64,000 bases of DNA from Neckera pumila. Lineage: Eukaryota; Streptophyta; Bryopsida; Hypnales; Neckeraceae. Below the pieces are notes generated by a model, which saw only the letters and a list, made by a program, of their open reading frames with translations, was not told the DNA's origin and made no database searches. The stretch lies in assembly GCA_963969595.1 (NCBI GenBank), contig OZ018409.1, positions 47,181,528 to 47,245,527 of the forward strand, given 5' to 3'. Below, piece by piece: positions 47,986-58,587 of the stretch (its first letter is position 1; every line of letters starts with the position of its first letter). The position numbers were made by a program, and so were the translations under genes.

Positions 47986-50400
47986 TCACCAATAATCACC
48001 ACAAGAACACACACCATTTTGGAAGTGGTGAAAGCGATTAGCATCCCTCACAACAATATCTCGGTCAATGGCCTTTGAGATAAACTTGGTTGCTGTATGG
48101 CAATCTGAACACACTCGAAGGTTCTTGAACACCCGAATTGGTTGTCCAGGGGATATCCGCATGAGTCCATAAGCAATAGCCAACTTCTCACTGTGGGAGC
48201 AAATAGCAAGTTCTTTCTCCTCCTCATCAATGTTCCGCAACACTAGCCGGGTATCAGGAATGTAGCCTTTGGCCTTAATTGTCTCACTCAATCTCCTCAG
48301 CTCAGCATAGATCTCCTTTGCTTCTGGGTGAGAAGTATCCCCTACGACGAAGTCATGGACCTTGTTATCAACTTCAATCCAGCTACGCCCTGGCTCCTTG
48401 CGTATACCTCTCTCCTGCATCATAGTGCGCACCCACAGCACCTCCTCCCACTTGCCAGCTGCAGCATAGATATTCGAGAGAAGCACGTATGCAGAAGCAT
48501 TCTTCGGTTCCAACTTGAGCCACTCACTAGCGGCAAGTTTGCCCAAATCCACATTACCGTACGTTCTACAAGCACCAAGCAAGGCTCCCCAAGTTGCAGC
48601 ATTTGGTTCCACCGGCATGTTGTCAATCAAGAGCTTTGCTTCGTCCAAGTGTCCTGCTCGACCAAGGACATCCACCATGCAGTTACAATGCTCCACAGTA
48701 GGTTCGATGCCATAGTCTTGTGTCATAGCCAAGAAAAGTCTACGGCCCTCATCCACAAGGCCTGAATGACTACAAGCTGACAACACTGCAACGAATGAGA
48801 TCTCATCAGGCTTCACACCGTCTGCAATCATAGATCTAAAGACTTCCAGGGCTTCATGCCCACAGCCATGCTCTGCAAGTCCACCAATCATCACGCTCCG
48901 AGTAATCACGTCCCGTTCCTCCATCTTGTCAAAAGCCAGGCGCGCATCATCCAAACTGCCACACTTTGCATACATGTGCACCAGCGCACTGCCCACACGA
49001 ACATCGGACTCGAATCCGGCTTCACGAGCATGCCTGTGAACCTCCTTCACCCACTCCAAAGCCCCTGCGCTTGCACATGCATTCAGGATACTCATATAAG
49101 TGATTGCGTTTGGCTTAGAGCCTTCCAGTTGCATTTGAAGAAACAATTTATATGCTTCGCGCCCACAGCCATGCTCTGCAAGTCCACCAATCATCACGCT
49201 CCAAGTAATCACGTCCCGTTCCTCCATCTTGTCAAAAGTCAGGCGCGCATCATTGATACTGCCACACTTTGCATACATGTGCACCAGTGCGTTGCCCACA
49301 CGAACATCGGACTCGAATCCGGCTTCACGGGCATACCTGTGAACCTCCTTCACCCACTCCAAAGCCCCTGCGCTTGCACATGCATTCAGAATGCTAGCAA
49401 AAGTGACTGCATTCGGATTAATGCCTTCCCGTTTCATTTGGAGAAGAAGTCGATATGCTTCGTGCCCACAGCCATGCTCTGCAAGTCCACCAATCATCAC
49501 GTTCCAAGTAATCACGTCCCGATCCTCCATCTTGTCAAAAGCCAGGCGCGCATCATCCAAACTGTCACACTTTGCATACATGTGCACCAGCGCACTGCCC
49601 ACACGAACATCGGACTCGAATCCGGCTTCACAGGCATGCCTGTGAACCTCCTTCACCCACTCCAAAGCCCCTGCGCTTGCACATGCATTCAGGATACTCA
49701 TATAAGTGATTGCGTTTGGCTTAAAGCCTTCCAGTTGCATTTGAAGAAACAATTTATATGCTTCGTGCCCACAGCCATGTTGCGCAAGTCCTCCAATCAT
49801 CACGTTCCATGAGATCACGTCGTGCTTCTCCATTCGTCCAAAAACTACTCGGGCATCATCGATACTGCCACACTTTGCATACATGTGAAGAAGCGAACCG
49901 CCAACACGCACATCTGATTCAAGCCCAGCATGTCTTACACACGCATGAACTTCTTTGCCCCACTGCAAAGCTGATGGATTGGCGTAAGCCTTCAGGACGC
50001 TCGAGAAAGTAAATGTATCTGGCTGGACCCCTTCTTGGCACATTTGATTGAAAAGTTCCATTGCTTTTTCGGCATGCTTGTGCTTTGCATAACCTCCAAT
50101 CAGGATGTTCCAACTGAACACGTTCTTCTTCACAAGTTTATCAAACACTCCGCGTGCAGCCTCCAAGTCTCCACACTTGATATACAAGCTCACTAGGTTG
50201 TTTGCCACATATGTATCCTGCTCCATTCCACTCTGGTTGATGTAGTCGTGAACCTGCTTCGCCAAATTTGCTCGAAAGTTTTTCTCCTTCAAGCACCGTC
50301 TCAAAACTTCAAGATACATATCCGAGTTGATGGCCAAGCCTTGTTCTAGTCGATTCTTCAAATTACCAATTGCTTTAATCGTGGTTCCTGCACTTTCCAT
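47986..50400 (-). CDS. PLS-class PPR protein with DYW deaminase domain (organellar RNA editing factor)
   Basis: An uninterrupted 804-residue frame from ATG 50400 (MESAGTTIKA). The frame stays open to a GTG at 50460 with a stop just upstream, so a spliced upstream exon could add a transit peptide. About 16 PPR motifs in P-L-S order (residues ~25-590), E/E+ region (~590-710), then DYW domain (~712-804) with GYIPDTR, HSE (zinc and catalytic Glu), C-x-x-C-H and terminal CGDYW. All deaminase residues are present. The family makes site-specific C-to-U changes in mitochondrial or plastid RNA. Style (ESDVRVG-ALVHMYAKCGS) is moss-like. Three successive 303-bp blocks (48861-49769) are nearly identical. 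Neighbour upstream is an OSB-like gene on the same strand. Confidence 0.93.
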   Translation of the reverse strand: MESAGTTIKAIGNLKNRLEQGLAINSDMYLEVLRRCLKEKNFRANLAKQVHDYINQSGMEQDTYVANNLVSLYIKCGDLEAARGVFDKLVKKNVFSWNILIGGYAKHKHAEKAMELFNQMCQEGVQPDTFTFSSVLKAYANPSALQWGKEVHACVRHAGLESDVRVGGSLLHMYAKCGSIDDARVVFGRMEKHDVISWNVMIGGLAQHGCGHEAYKLFLQMQLEGFKPNAITYMSILNACASAGALEWVKEVHRHACEAGFESDVRVGSALVHMYAKCDSLDDARLAFDKMEDRDVITWNVMIGGLAEHGCGHEAYRLLLQMKREGINPNAVTFASILNACASAGALEWVKEVHRYAREAGFESDVRVGNALVHMYAKCGSINDARLTFDKMEERDVITWSVMIGGLAEHGCGREAYKLFLQMQLEGSKPNAITYMSILNACASAGALEWVKEVHRHAREAGFESDVRVGSALVHMYAKCGSLDDARLAFDKMEERDVITRSVMIGGLAEHGCGHEALEVFRSMIADGVKPDEISFVAVLSACSHSGLVDEGRRLFLAMTQDYGIEPTVEHCNCMVDVLGRAGHLDEAKLLIDNMPVEPNAATWGALLGACRTYGNVDLGKLAASEWLKLEPKNASAYVLLSNIYAAAGKWEEVLWVRTMMQERGIRKEPGRSWIEVDNKVHDFVVGDTSHPEAKEIYAELRRLSETIKAKGYIPDTRLVLRNIDEEEKELAICSHSEKLAIAYGLMRISPGQPIRVFKNLRVCSDCHTATKFISKAIDRDIVVRDANRFHHFQNGVCSCGDYW
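48861..49769 (-). repeat. Three near-identical 303-bp units inside the PPR gene
   Basis: CACAGCCATGCTCTGCAAGT recurs at 48861, 49164 and 49467 (and diverged at 49770), an exact 303-bp period = 101 codons = one P-L-S triplet. Long stretches are identical between units, far more than PPR function demands. They indicate recent unit duplication or gene conversion. Confidence 0.9.
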
Positions 50401-50817
50401 GGGCACACCACCGCCACCAACCTGTAGAATATGCCTCCACTCTCTTGCAGTACCAGTCACAATGCTTCTTTTTCCATTGTGACCCTCCGATATCCTGATT
50501 CATCAATACAGTCTTCATTAGGAAAAACTTAGAGAGAAGAACACTGAAACGCAAAGTGGAAAGGGTGCAAAATCATCAATGCCCTGTACTCACGTATCTT
50601 AATGTGAACAAAATTGCATCCATCCAATTTATTTCTTGATATCTCTCACATACATAGCAATTCTTTGAAAATCATCCCACTTTAAGTGCTTCCAATAACC
50701 CCAAAGAAAGAACAAAGCATATTGCATGAACAAAAATCCTCAAAAGCACTCAAAATCACATATTTCTAGATGTACCTACTCTCATCACTAGAAAGGGAGC
50801 CAACGCAGTTCCTAAAG

Positions 50818-51590
50818 TTACCTGTTTCCTTGTGTTGTGTCTTGAGGATCTTCGTTGCGATAATCATCAAGAGGCTGCAATTTGCCTTCAGTTACCAACT
50901 TGAGCACTGCCTTCACCCATGGTGGAGTTGACCAACCATCTATCCAAAGCGCTTTCCTTGCCACCTTATGTCTAAAGTCAGGTGATCTTGGATTCCTCTG
51001 TAGGCACCACAACCCATGATCAGATCCTCAAAATCTGTCTCATGTTCATTTTGCATCCAACAATCAACATTCAAGGAATATTTGTTGTTGATACTGCAAT
51101 GATCTGAGCAGTCTTCAGTGCACTCTTGGACAACAAACAACGCGATTTCGCACTTGGTGCTTTACTAAGTGCCTATGGCCTTGTACAAGCAAGAAATATC
51201 CCCGTCACTTGTTGACCCGAGCATTGTATCCAATTTCGTTTATCGAATAGTCAAACCTTATCGCCTCTATTGTCCCACCACTGCGTAGGATCCGCAAAAT
51301 ACTCTTCCCAAACTTCTTCAACCGACTGTGGCTCACCTGAATCCACCGCGACATGCTTCGTCCATGTCAGTCACATCCTCATCAAGAGGGGCAAACTCTT
51401 TCGGTGAAAATGGGCATGAGATACATACCTGAAACATTGGAATTCGAAGGTGATCTCTTCCAAACTGATGAAAATGATGAACACTTATTTGGTCCACTCC
51501 TTCGTATGGGAGAGGACAAGGGCAAGGATAAAGAAGGGTAGAGTGGCCATGGAGACCTGAAGCCTGTGATTGCACAGACATCCTGGGCAC
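50818..51590 (-). CDS. OSB-like organellar single-stranded DNA-binding protein, C-terminal exons
   Basis: Three minus-strand exons join in phase 0: an upstream exon ending IPMFQ (51429, donor CAG|GTATGT), a 99-bp exon (51355-51257: a stretch with EEVWEEYFADPTQWWDNRGDK, donor AAG|GTTTGA) and a last 180-bp exon (50997-50818: RNPRSPDFRHK...ALWIDG...PPWVKAVL, stop TAA). WWDNR-x-x-K-R-N-P-x-x-P-D-F-x-H-K is the PDF motif of plant OSB proteins, which bind single-stranded DNA in mitochondria or plastids. The motif is split by an intron, 51008 side. The N-terminal OB-fold exons are not resolved; candidate open segments lie at 51680-52470. One PDF motif seen. Confidence 0.65.
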
Positions 51591-51599
51591 ACAAATCTC

Positions 51600-53700
51600 A
51601 ACACTCTGTCAATGAGCAACTTCGTACCATTTAAAACACACTCTCCCTATCAATACCGGGGCTTAGGGTTCGGTGAACCATGTTCATATCCGGTTACGTT
51701 GGGAAAAATATGACTAAGTCTATATCGAACATTGCTGTAAAGGAGAACCCACATTTCGACACATTTGTTGCCAACATGACGACAGTAATCCATGTCACAA
51801 GTCATCCAAGCGCTAAATTTACACACCTGAGCACCAGCTGGTCCACGCACCAACAAAAAGCTTCTCTGTTCTCTCCCAAACTGCAATTGTTGTCTACAAT
51901 CTAAATCCCGCAACACCAATTGAGCTGGCAATCCCATCACTATCTGCCTGCATTACAGAGACCACTCATTGACTTTTACTCCCTTAATTTTCTTCTCAAT
52001 TTGATGTGTTTCTCTTCACAGGTCCATCCTAAACCCTAAATCTGCTACGAACTCCGAATCCTTAAATCCCTAACACACAATAAATTAGTCCACAAACCAA
52101 AACTGCATACCTTACACTTCCGACGGCCAAATGAAGCAAGACAAGCTGCCCAAGGACGGCAAACCTCCACTGCAGCTTCACGAGGAGCAGCTCCGTCCAC
52201 AGGATCAATCAATTGCTGAGGCAAGAATTCAAGATCCACCCATTGACTAGCATACAACCCCAGTCAGTCAATTGACTTGTCACACCCTTATTCTGACATA
52301 TGACGATATCTCGTATTGGCTGAATATGACTGGAATCAGCACATATGGCACCGATTTGGTCGTTTCCAGCACATTATTCAAATGTAACGCAAGCAAAGGT
52401 GATGGCGAAGTCGTTTCTGACCCTGTAACATCAATTATTTCTGCCATGAATTTGCTAGAAACCAAAGTGTGAAGAGGAAAGATTCACCTGAGTTTGAATT
52501 GCTACTCTAGCGCAATCCTACGAGAGCAACATACCCAGACAGATTGAAGCACCAAATGGAACCCCCCTTCTACTTTTTCCCCTATCTAAGATACGAGACG
52601 CCCGTCTTCTTCTAACACTTTGCTACTCCACATAGTCTATAAGCTTCGAAGGCACAAATATTCTAAGATTCCAACACGCCTTATCCCCAAAGCAACCTCT
52701 CTACCCTCACGCACTTAAAATTTTAGCTACAACCAGCTACAAATAGGATCCCACCCAAGATCATTGCCCCAGACGCTTGCCCAATTTACAAGCCCCCACA
52801 GTACGAATCAAATCCTCAAAAGGAGCAACAGAGACCACACAAAAATCTGCAGTACTACTATACCTACAGCTTCTACAACTACTACGGTGAACGAGGGGCC
52901 ACTGCACGCAGCACGGACAGTTACAGCTAGTGCCAGCTTGATTTGAGCTTTCGCTCGTCCTTGCAACAGAGAAATCTCTCCCCCCCTGCAACCCAGTGGC
53001 GAGAATTCGGGACCAAATTGGATGAGCAACTAACTACAAACAGAGGAAAGTGCACATGATCCGCGCAAACCGCAAAGCTCCTCGCGCTATCATCACCAAC
53101 CCTGCGTAAATATTCTAGGTTTGGCCACAAGAAGCTCCAAGCTCCAAGCGTGCATTCGATTCACAATTTCAAAACGGAAAGCAATCTGGATCCCAAGAAT
53201 CTGTCCAGATCCCGAACCCTAGTCCAAATTAAGCATCCCCAAGAATCATCCCCAAATGAAAGCGTACTCGCCCTTTGCAACAAATGTTCAGAGAGTGTGT
53301 GTAGTACCAGCGATTCCTTGCGACGAGAATCCCAGAAAACTAATGGACGCAGCAAACAAGGAGCAGGGGATTCAAGGCAAGAAGAAGAAGCAGAGCAGCC
53401 CTTCATGTGCACGGGCCTGGGCGGACCAACTGATCCCTGCTCGGCATTGAACGCTTCTTTGACAGGACTTTGCTTGTTAGTGCCTTTGCGGGGCAGGGAC
53501 AGGATTTTGCTACTCAGCAGCTGTGAAAGTTTTCAGCTCTACAGGATGTCTTCTTGCAAAAGAGAAGTTCCGCCAAAGCATCAAGACAAAATACGTGACT
53601 TTCACCTGTTGTTCTTACTTACGGTGTTCGTCCAATCCAATTCTGTTTTCTTAGGGTTTAGGATTTGATGCTGTTGCCGATTCTGGCTGCTTGCTTCTTG
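51600..53700 (-). other. Probable 5' part of the OSB-like gene, exons unresolved
   Basis: Open minus-strand segments with plausible donors, e.g. 52257-52112 (ASQWVDLEFLPQQLIDPVDG... then donor AAG|GTATGC), alternate with AT-rich stretches. None shows a clear OB fold. Less AT-rich than the spacer. CCTAAACCCTAAAT near 52028 and AAACCCTAG-type strings near 53215 resemble plant 5' leader motifs. A plus-strand frame at 53150-53668 has no recognisable domain. Confidence 0.3.
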
Positions 53701-53716
53701 TCAACAAAGCTTGGAT

Positions 53717-54111
53717 AAGGGAGCTGACCCATTCCCGATCACCACCCCATTTCTGCTAGACTGTTCTCTTTCCGATCAGCAGGAGAATCACGGTCATTAA
53801 TTACAACATGGTTCCCGCTGCAGTGGTGGCGCATTATGATTGGCTACAAGATGATCAATATTGCTACCAACCCTTGGTGGATTTGCAACCAAGCCCTTGG
53901 TCGGAAATAGGGAGGTCTATATAACGAGTATAGGTTGAATAGAATCTTCAGCAAAAAAATCCATAGTAATTATGTTTTGAGAAATAAAAATCTAAAATTA
54001 TGGGAACCTTCTTAATTCAATTTCTACACATAGGAAAATTCCTACCTTGAAGAAGCCCGCCTTGCAGATACGCATAATTTCTTAAATGGTCGACAATGGG
54101 TCAGCTCCCTT
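53717..54111. mobile_element. MITE-like element with 17-bp inverted repeats
   Basis: AAGGGAGCTGACCCATT (53717-53733) is exactly inverted at 54095-54111. The 395-bp interval is non-coding and AT-rich. If the repeat starts at GGG, flanks are TAA on the left and TTA on the right, compatible with a mutated TWA target of PIF/Harbinger (Tourist-like) elements. The assignment to that group is inference. Confidence 0.55.
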
Positions 54112-54234
54112 AGTTACTTGCGATGCAGGATGTTAACCCTTAAAAGCCCAAGGCCTTTTTTCTGCCAAAAAACACCCAAAACTGCCATTTTTTTAGCAAA
54201 GAGTGAAAAAAAATTAAAAAAAATTTTTTTGCAC

Positions 54235-54990
54235 TCCTAACCATCGGATCTTATAGCTAACTAGTATGAGAATGTGTAGAAAAAATTTCAAAGTTTTTGA
54301 CCGCACAAATTGCAAGATATCTGCATTTAAAGTAGAAAAAACAAGATTTTCAGTACATTGCGAGACCAGATTTTTTGACTTTTAACATTTTTAACTTAAA
54401 ATTTTTGCACTATAGCGTTTTGAGCTTTAAATCTTTATAGTGGAGAATTGAGTTGAGAGTCTAGGAAAAAAAAAAAATTAAAAAAAACTTAATTTTCATT
54501 ATTAAAAAAATTGTTAAGTAGAATTAAGTACGAGATAGAAGGAAAATCTAAAATTTCATATATTTTAGATGGAATTAAAATGCACTAATCCCAATGGTGA
54601 GATTGTTCTAGCAAGTAAACTAAACCATGCCAAAAAGAAAAAATTGAAAAATTGCATTAAAAAATGAGTCCTACAAGTTATTTTTTTCAAAAAGATGCTT
54701 TAACTGCCCGAAAAACAAGAATGTCCATAACTTTCTCATAAAAAATTAAATGAAATGAATCAAAACTTTCCAGATAGACAAAAATATAATCTATGGGAAA
54801 AAAAATTAAAAAAAAAAAAAAATTATTTTTTGCAAAATTTTTTTTGCTGCCTGCTCTCCCCTGTTTTGAGCTTATTTGGGCATAACTTTTTTTCCCAAGC
54901 ACCGATTGAAAAAAAAATTATACTCCCACAAAGCTTATCAGTTTTTCTGTCTTCTAAAAAAGTTTCAAAAAATCAAGACAAAATTTCAGC
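54235..54990. repeat. AT-rich dispersed repeat, copy 3
   Basis: See 46195-47000. Contains runs of A and T up to 14 bp and the shared ATGGTGAGATTGTTCTAGCA at about 54594. Coding potential absent. Confidence 0.65.
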
Positions 54991-55050
54991 CCGTAGGTAC
55001 CTGCCCGAAATCCCACTTGTCCGTTGAACGGACACTTGGGCCTTTAGACG

Positions 55051-56239
55051 TTAAATCGTGCCATCCTTTGTGGACCTGCCCGACCTAGCTCATCAGGGTC
55101 CCAAGTTTGGCAATGGAACCCAACCAAGCGTGTGGGTGTGTGGTGGGTTGGGGTTCGGCATAGATGCAAAACCGTGATTTGTAGGACATTGATTATGCAT
55201 GATAAGAATTTCAGAAAACTGCAAGACAACTACCACTACTCATGTCCTACTCATGGTGGCGGTGTTAGAAGTTAAGGTGGTTGTTTAGGGTTTTAAGTTC
55301 TTCTTTTAACTATGAACATATTTACATATCCCACATTGTTTGGTGTACCTCCTGTCCACCGTGTACATATAATGAATTGCCTTCCCAATTCATACCATAA
55401 ATCATACACGAATGGCTTTTAAAGCAAAGTGAAATAGATGTGGTGGCATGCCATATCAACATGGGCCTATTTCAAATGAATGATTTTTAAAATGTTTTCA
55501 AGAGAAGGATAGTTCAAAAAAAGTTCAAAGTTTTACAAAAACAATATACTATAGCACAATTGGAACAATATTTTTATTATTCTTATAGAACTTATAAGAA
55601 AATTAATAACACTAAAACAAGTAAAGTGTCATTTTGTGCAAGACCCATAGGACAATGAATGGACACTTTATTTGTTTTAGTGTTATCAATTTCTTTATAA
55701 GTTCTACAAGAACTTTAAAAATGATGTCCAATTGTGCTATAAAATGTTGTTTTTGTAAAACTTTGAAATTTTTTTTTGGACTTTGTCTTTCTCTTGAAAA
55801 CATTTTTAAAACCATTCATTTGAAATAGGCCCATGTTGATATGGCATGCCACCACATCTGTTTCACTTTGCTTTAAAAGCCATTCATGTATGATTTGTGG
55901 TATGAATTGGGAAGGCAATTCATTATATACATACAATGGGTAGGAGGTACACCAAACAATGCAAGATATGTAAATATGTTCATAGTTAAAAGAAGAATCT
56001 GAAACCCTAAATCGCTGCCCTAACCTCTAAAACCGCCACCATGAGCAGGACATGAGTAGTGGTAGTCGTCCTGCAGTTTTTTGAAATTCTTGTCATGCGT
56101 AATTGTTGTCTTGCAAATCACGGTTATGCATCTACTCTGGGCTCCCACCCCCCTGCATGGTTGGCTGGATCTTATTGCCCAAACTCGGAACCCTGACAAG
56201 CCAGATCGGGTAGGCCCACAAAAGATGGCACGATTTAAA
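55051..56239. repeat. 1.2-kb inverted repeat (foldback), arms about 580 bp
   Basis: Left arm 55051-55630 and right arm 55662-56239 are reverse complements at roughly 85-90 percent, with a 31-bp loop. Matching landmarks: TTAAATCGTGCCATC / GATGGCACGATTTAA at the outer ends, TACCACTACTCATGTCCT, CCTTCCCAATTCATACCA, GGCATGCCATATCAACATGG, and TAAAGTGTC / GACACTTTA at the loop. No gene in either arm. It could be a foldback element or a young inverted duplication, and a transcript would form a long hairpin. Confidence 0.88.
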
Positions 56240-57690
56240 GTCCTACACTTGGAATTGTCTCCAATAGTGGTAGTTTACCAATTGAGGCAGGCAAATGGTG
56301 AGTGATATTAGCATCCTCTATTGGGGAGCCCATTTTGTAAAATTAATGGAAGTAGACTACCAATGAAACTTGTAATTCTAATATATCCTTTTGAAAATAT
56401 CATGCATTTTTCTTGAGTAGTTGCTACCTTCATTAGTTTTTACATTAGCTGGTATTCATGTTTAGTGGATGTTGTTGAAGAATCACTTTTGAACCTAGGA
56501 GTATTCTATGCACATTGAGTAGTAATTGTTGATCTAAGCATGGAGTATTGTCTAACAATGTTTGTTCAAATTATTCATCACTTATAAATTTGATTTCTAT
56601 GTGTTTTGTTAACAGTAATTTTTCATTTGTGGAAAGTAAGCAATAAGACAAGCTCATCATACAATTTGCATGGGTAGTCATTATTTTAGGGTTACTTTGT
56701 TTCATGTTTTGAAACCTCCTTGCCTAGTAACCAAATTATTGATAGAAAGATATGAACTTTCCCTTGTCCTATTGACTAATTTTGTTAGAAACAACCTAGA
56801 TAGGTTGCTAATGTTTACATTATTGTTTGCAGCATACTCAAAAAACAAGAACATCTATGCTAAATGTTGTAGCCTAATGAAACTATTGTTGAAAAAGGTA
56901 TTTATTGTAGGTCTTATTTTTTGCATGGAGTTTGGTACATAAGAGATTTCAATCAACATTTGCAAAGAATTAAACTGTAAAATAAATCTAACCTTATATC
57001 TAATGCAAATCATTCCCTAGTGCTTTATAAAAATGTTGTCTTATGTAGGCTTTTATGCCATCCATGGTTTAGCTAACACAAAAACTTCTACTTTTGACTT
57101 TGTGGTGAAAAATAATTAATAAATGATTTTAACCTCTATTCAACGTTAAAAACTTCATCCATGATTTTTTCCTATTTGGTAATTCAAAATTCATGTTTAT
57201 TTTTTGATTTGTCTTCTCCTTCTAATATAGATTCTAAAATTTCTTTTAGATGAATTTCTAACTTTTCATCCAAATTTATGGTTATTATTCAACCAAGCAT
57301 ACTTTTGCAATTTTAATTTAATTTTTAAGTGTGATATGTTTTTGAATTAAAATGAAGGCTTGAAAATTCTGCAGTATCCCCCATTGTGTTCCTTCTCGTT
57401 CCTCCTTTTTCAATTTTTTCTTTACCTTTAGAATTTTCTCTTTCCTTTTTAAGGTGTTTTGCAAAGTCAATTACTAAATAATCTAATTTCTTTAAATTTT
57501 GCTAAATGGCTTCTAAAGTCAAACAAGTTCCAACCAGCTTGTTTAATCTTTTTCTATTTATAACTAATTTTTTAGAACAACTCTAAAGTCATACTATTTT
57601 CTGTAAGGCCACATTCATTAAAATGAAAAAAGCCAATCATATCAAGACCTTAGGACCCGTCATTTAAAGATAAATATAGGCACCCCATAT
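56240..57690. other. AT-rich spacer
   Basis: No supported gene. Only short frames such as 56670-56942, without recognisable content. Confidence 0.5.
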
Positions 57691-57709
57691 TTAGGGTTGT
57701 CACATTTCA

Positions 57710-57930
57710 ACGTTCGGAGCAAAATCACGTCCAAAATCTGGACATCCGGACATCCGGACGTCCAGACGTCCGAACGCACCGGACGACGTCCGGCGGTTGG
57801 TGGCCGCTGGGCGTTGGCCGGTCGGTTGGCGGGAGTCAATCAATCACACCATCAGTCAGTCTATCCAACGGCCAGTCAGATGCGTTTTATCTCGGACGTG
57901 CCGTCGGTCAAACGGGACTGTCGGTAGACA
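57710..57930. other. GC-rich island with repeated GGACGTCC-like motifs
   Basis: An abrupt GC-rich patch in AT-rich DNA. 57739-57800 repeats CATCCGGA, GGACGTCC, AGACGTCCGA and GACGACGTCC; next come GTTGG(C/T)-GG runs and AATCAATCA/CAGTCAGTC. A short frame spans it without recognisable content. Unexplained. Confidence 0.5.
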
Positions 57931-58244
57931 AGCGGTTACAATGGACGATTTTTTGGGTGGTGAGTGCAAGTTAACTTCTGCAAAGGGATTTTATGTTTAG
58001 GAAGATCTGGTTTTAAAACCTCTTCAATTGCAATTGTCATTAAAAAAATGTAGAAACGGCACATACAATGTAAGCATTCTTTTCATTTTCAAAATTCACA
58101 GAACTTAGACAACTTTGAAGACAAAATTGTTGCATTATACAATTACATTTTAGAATGTTGTGCTCCATTTACAATAAAATGCATACAATCAAATTTGATT
58201 GAATTTGTCCTTTATATTGGAAACCAAAAAACCTTCATGATATT

Positions 58245-58587
58245 TGTTGCAACACAGGGCAAGCAAATTCCCAATTATACTCCCCAAAACCACTTTAAAG
58301 CATAATAAAGTGACTCTAAAGATCAAACCCGCAAGATTCTGTGAAGTATTTGGCCTTCTTTAGTCTCTAAGCTCAGTCAGTATCCATATTTCTTCTTCTG
58401 GTCCTAACAACACAATCAAAAACACAACAACACCGAAAACTACAATTAGACCCTCTTCTCCTTTCGTGATCCGTCCAATTATTTGATCCGGTCTGATCAA
58501 CTCCTATTCACCCTTATTCTCATCCGGTTTAGTTTTACCTCTGTTTCACCACCAGAGGGTTCGCCGCTTGCTTTTGAGAGTGGCAAA
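58245..58587 (-). mobile_element. D-type LTR fragment G (3' end)
   Basis: On the minus strand this is the last 340 bp of a D-type unit, ending GGGCAAGCAAATTCCC reversed into CTGTGTTGCAACA at 58245. It matches 12690-13032. It is cut at 58588 by unit B after GAGAGTGGCA. The rest of the D-type unit is not found on the other side of B. Confidence 0.75.

Noticed and set aside
48856..49812. 318-codon plus-strand frame
   Set aside because: Exact antisense of the PPR repeats. Its repeat pattern is a mirror of the 101-codon period.
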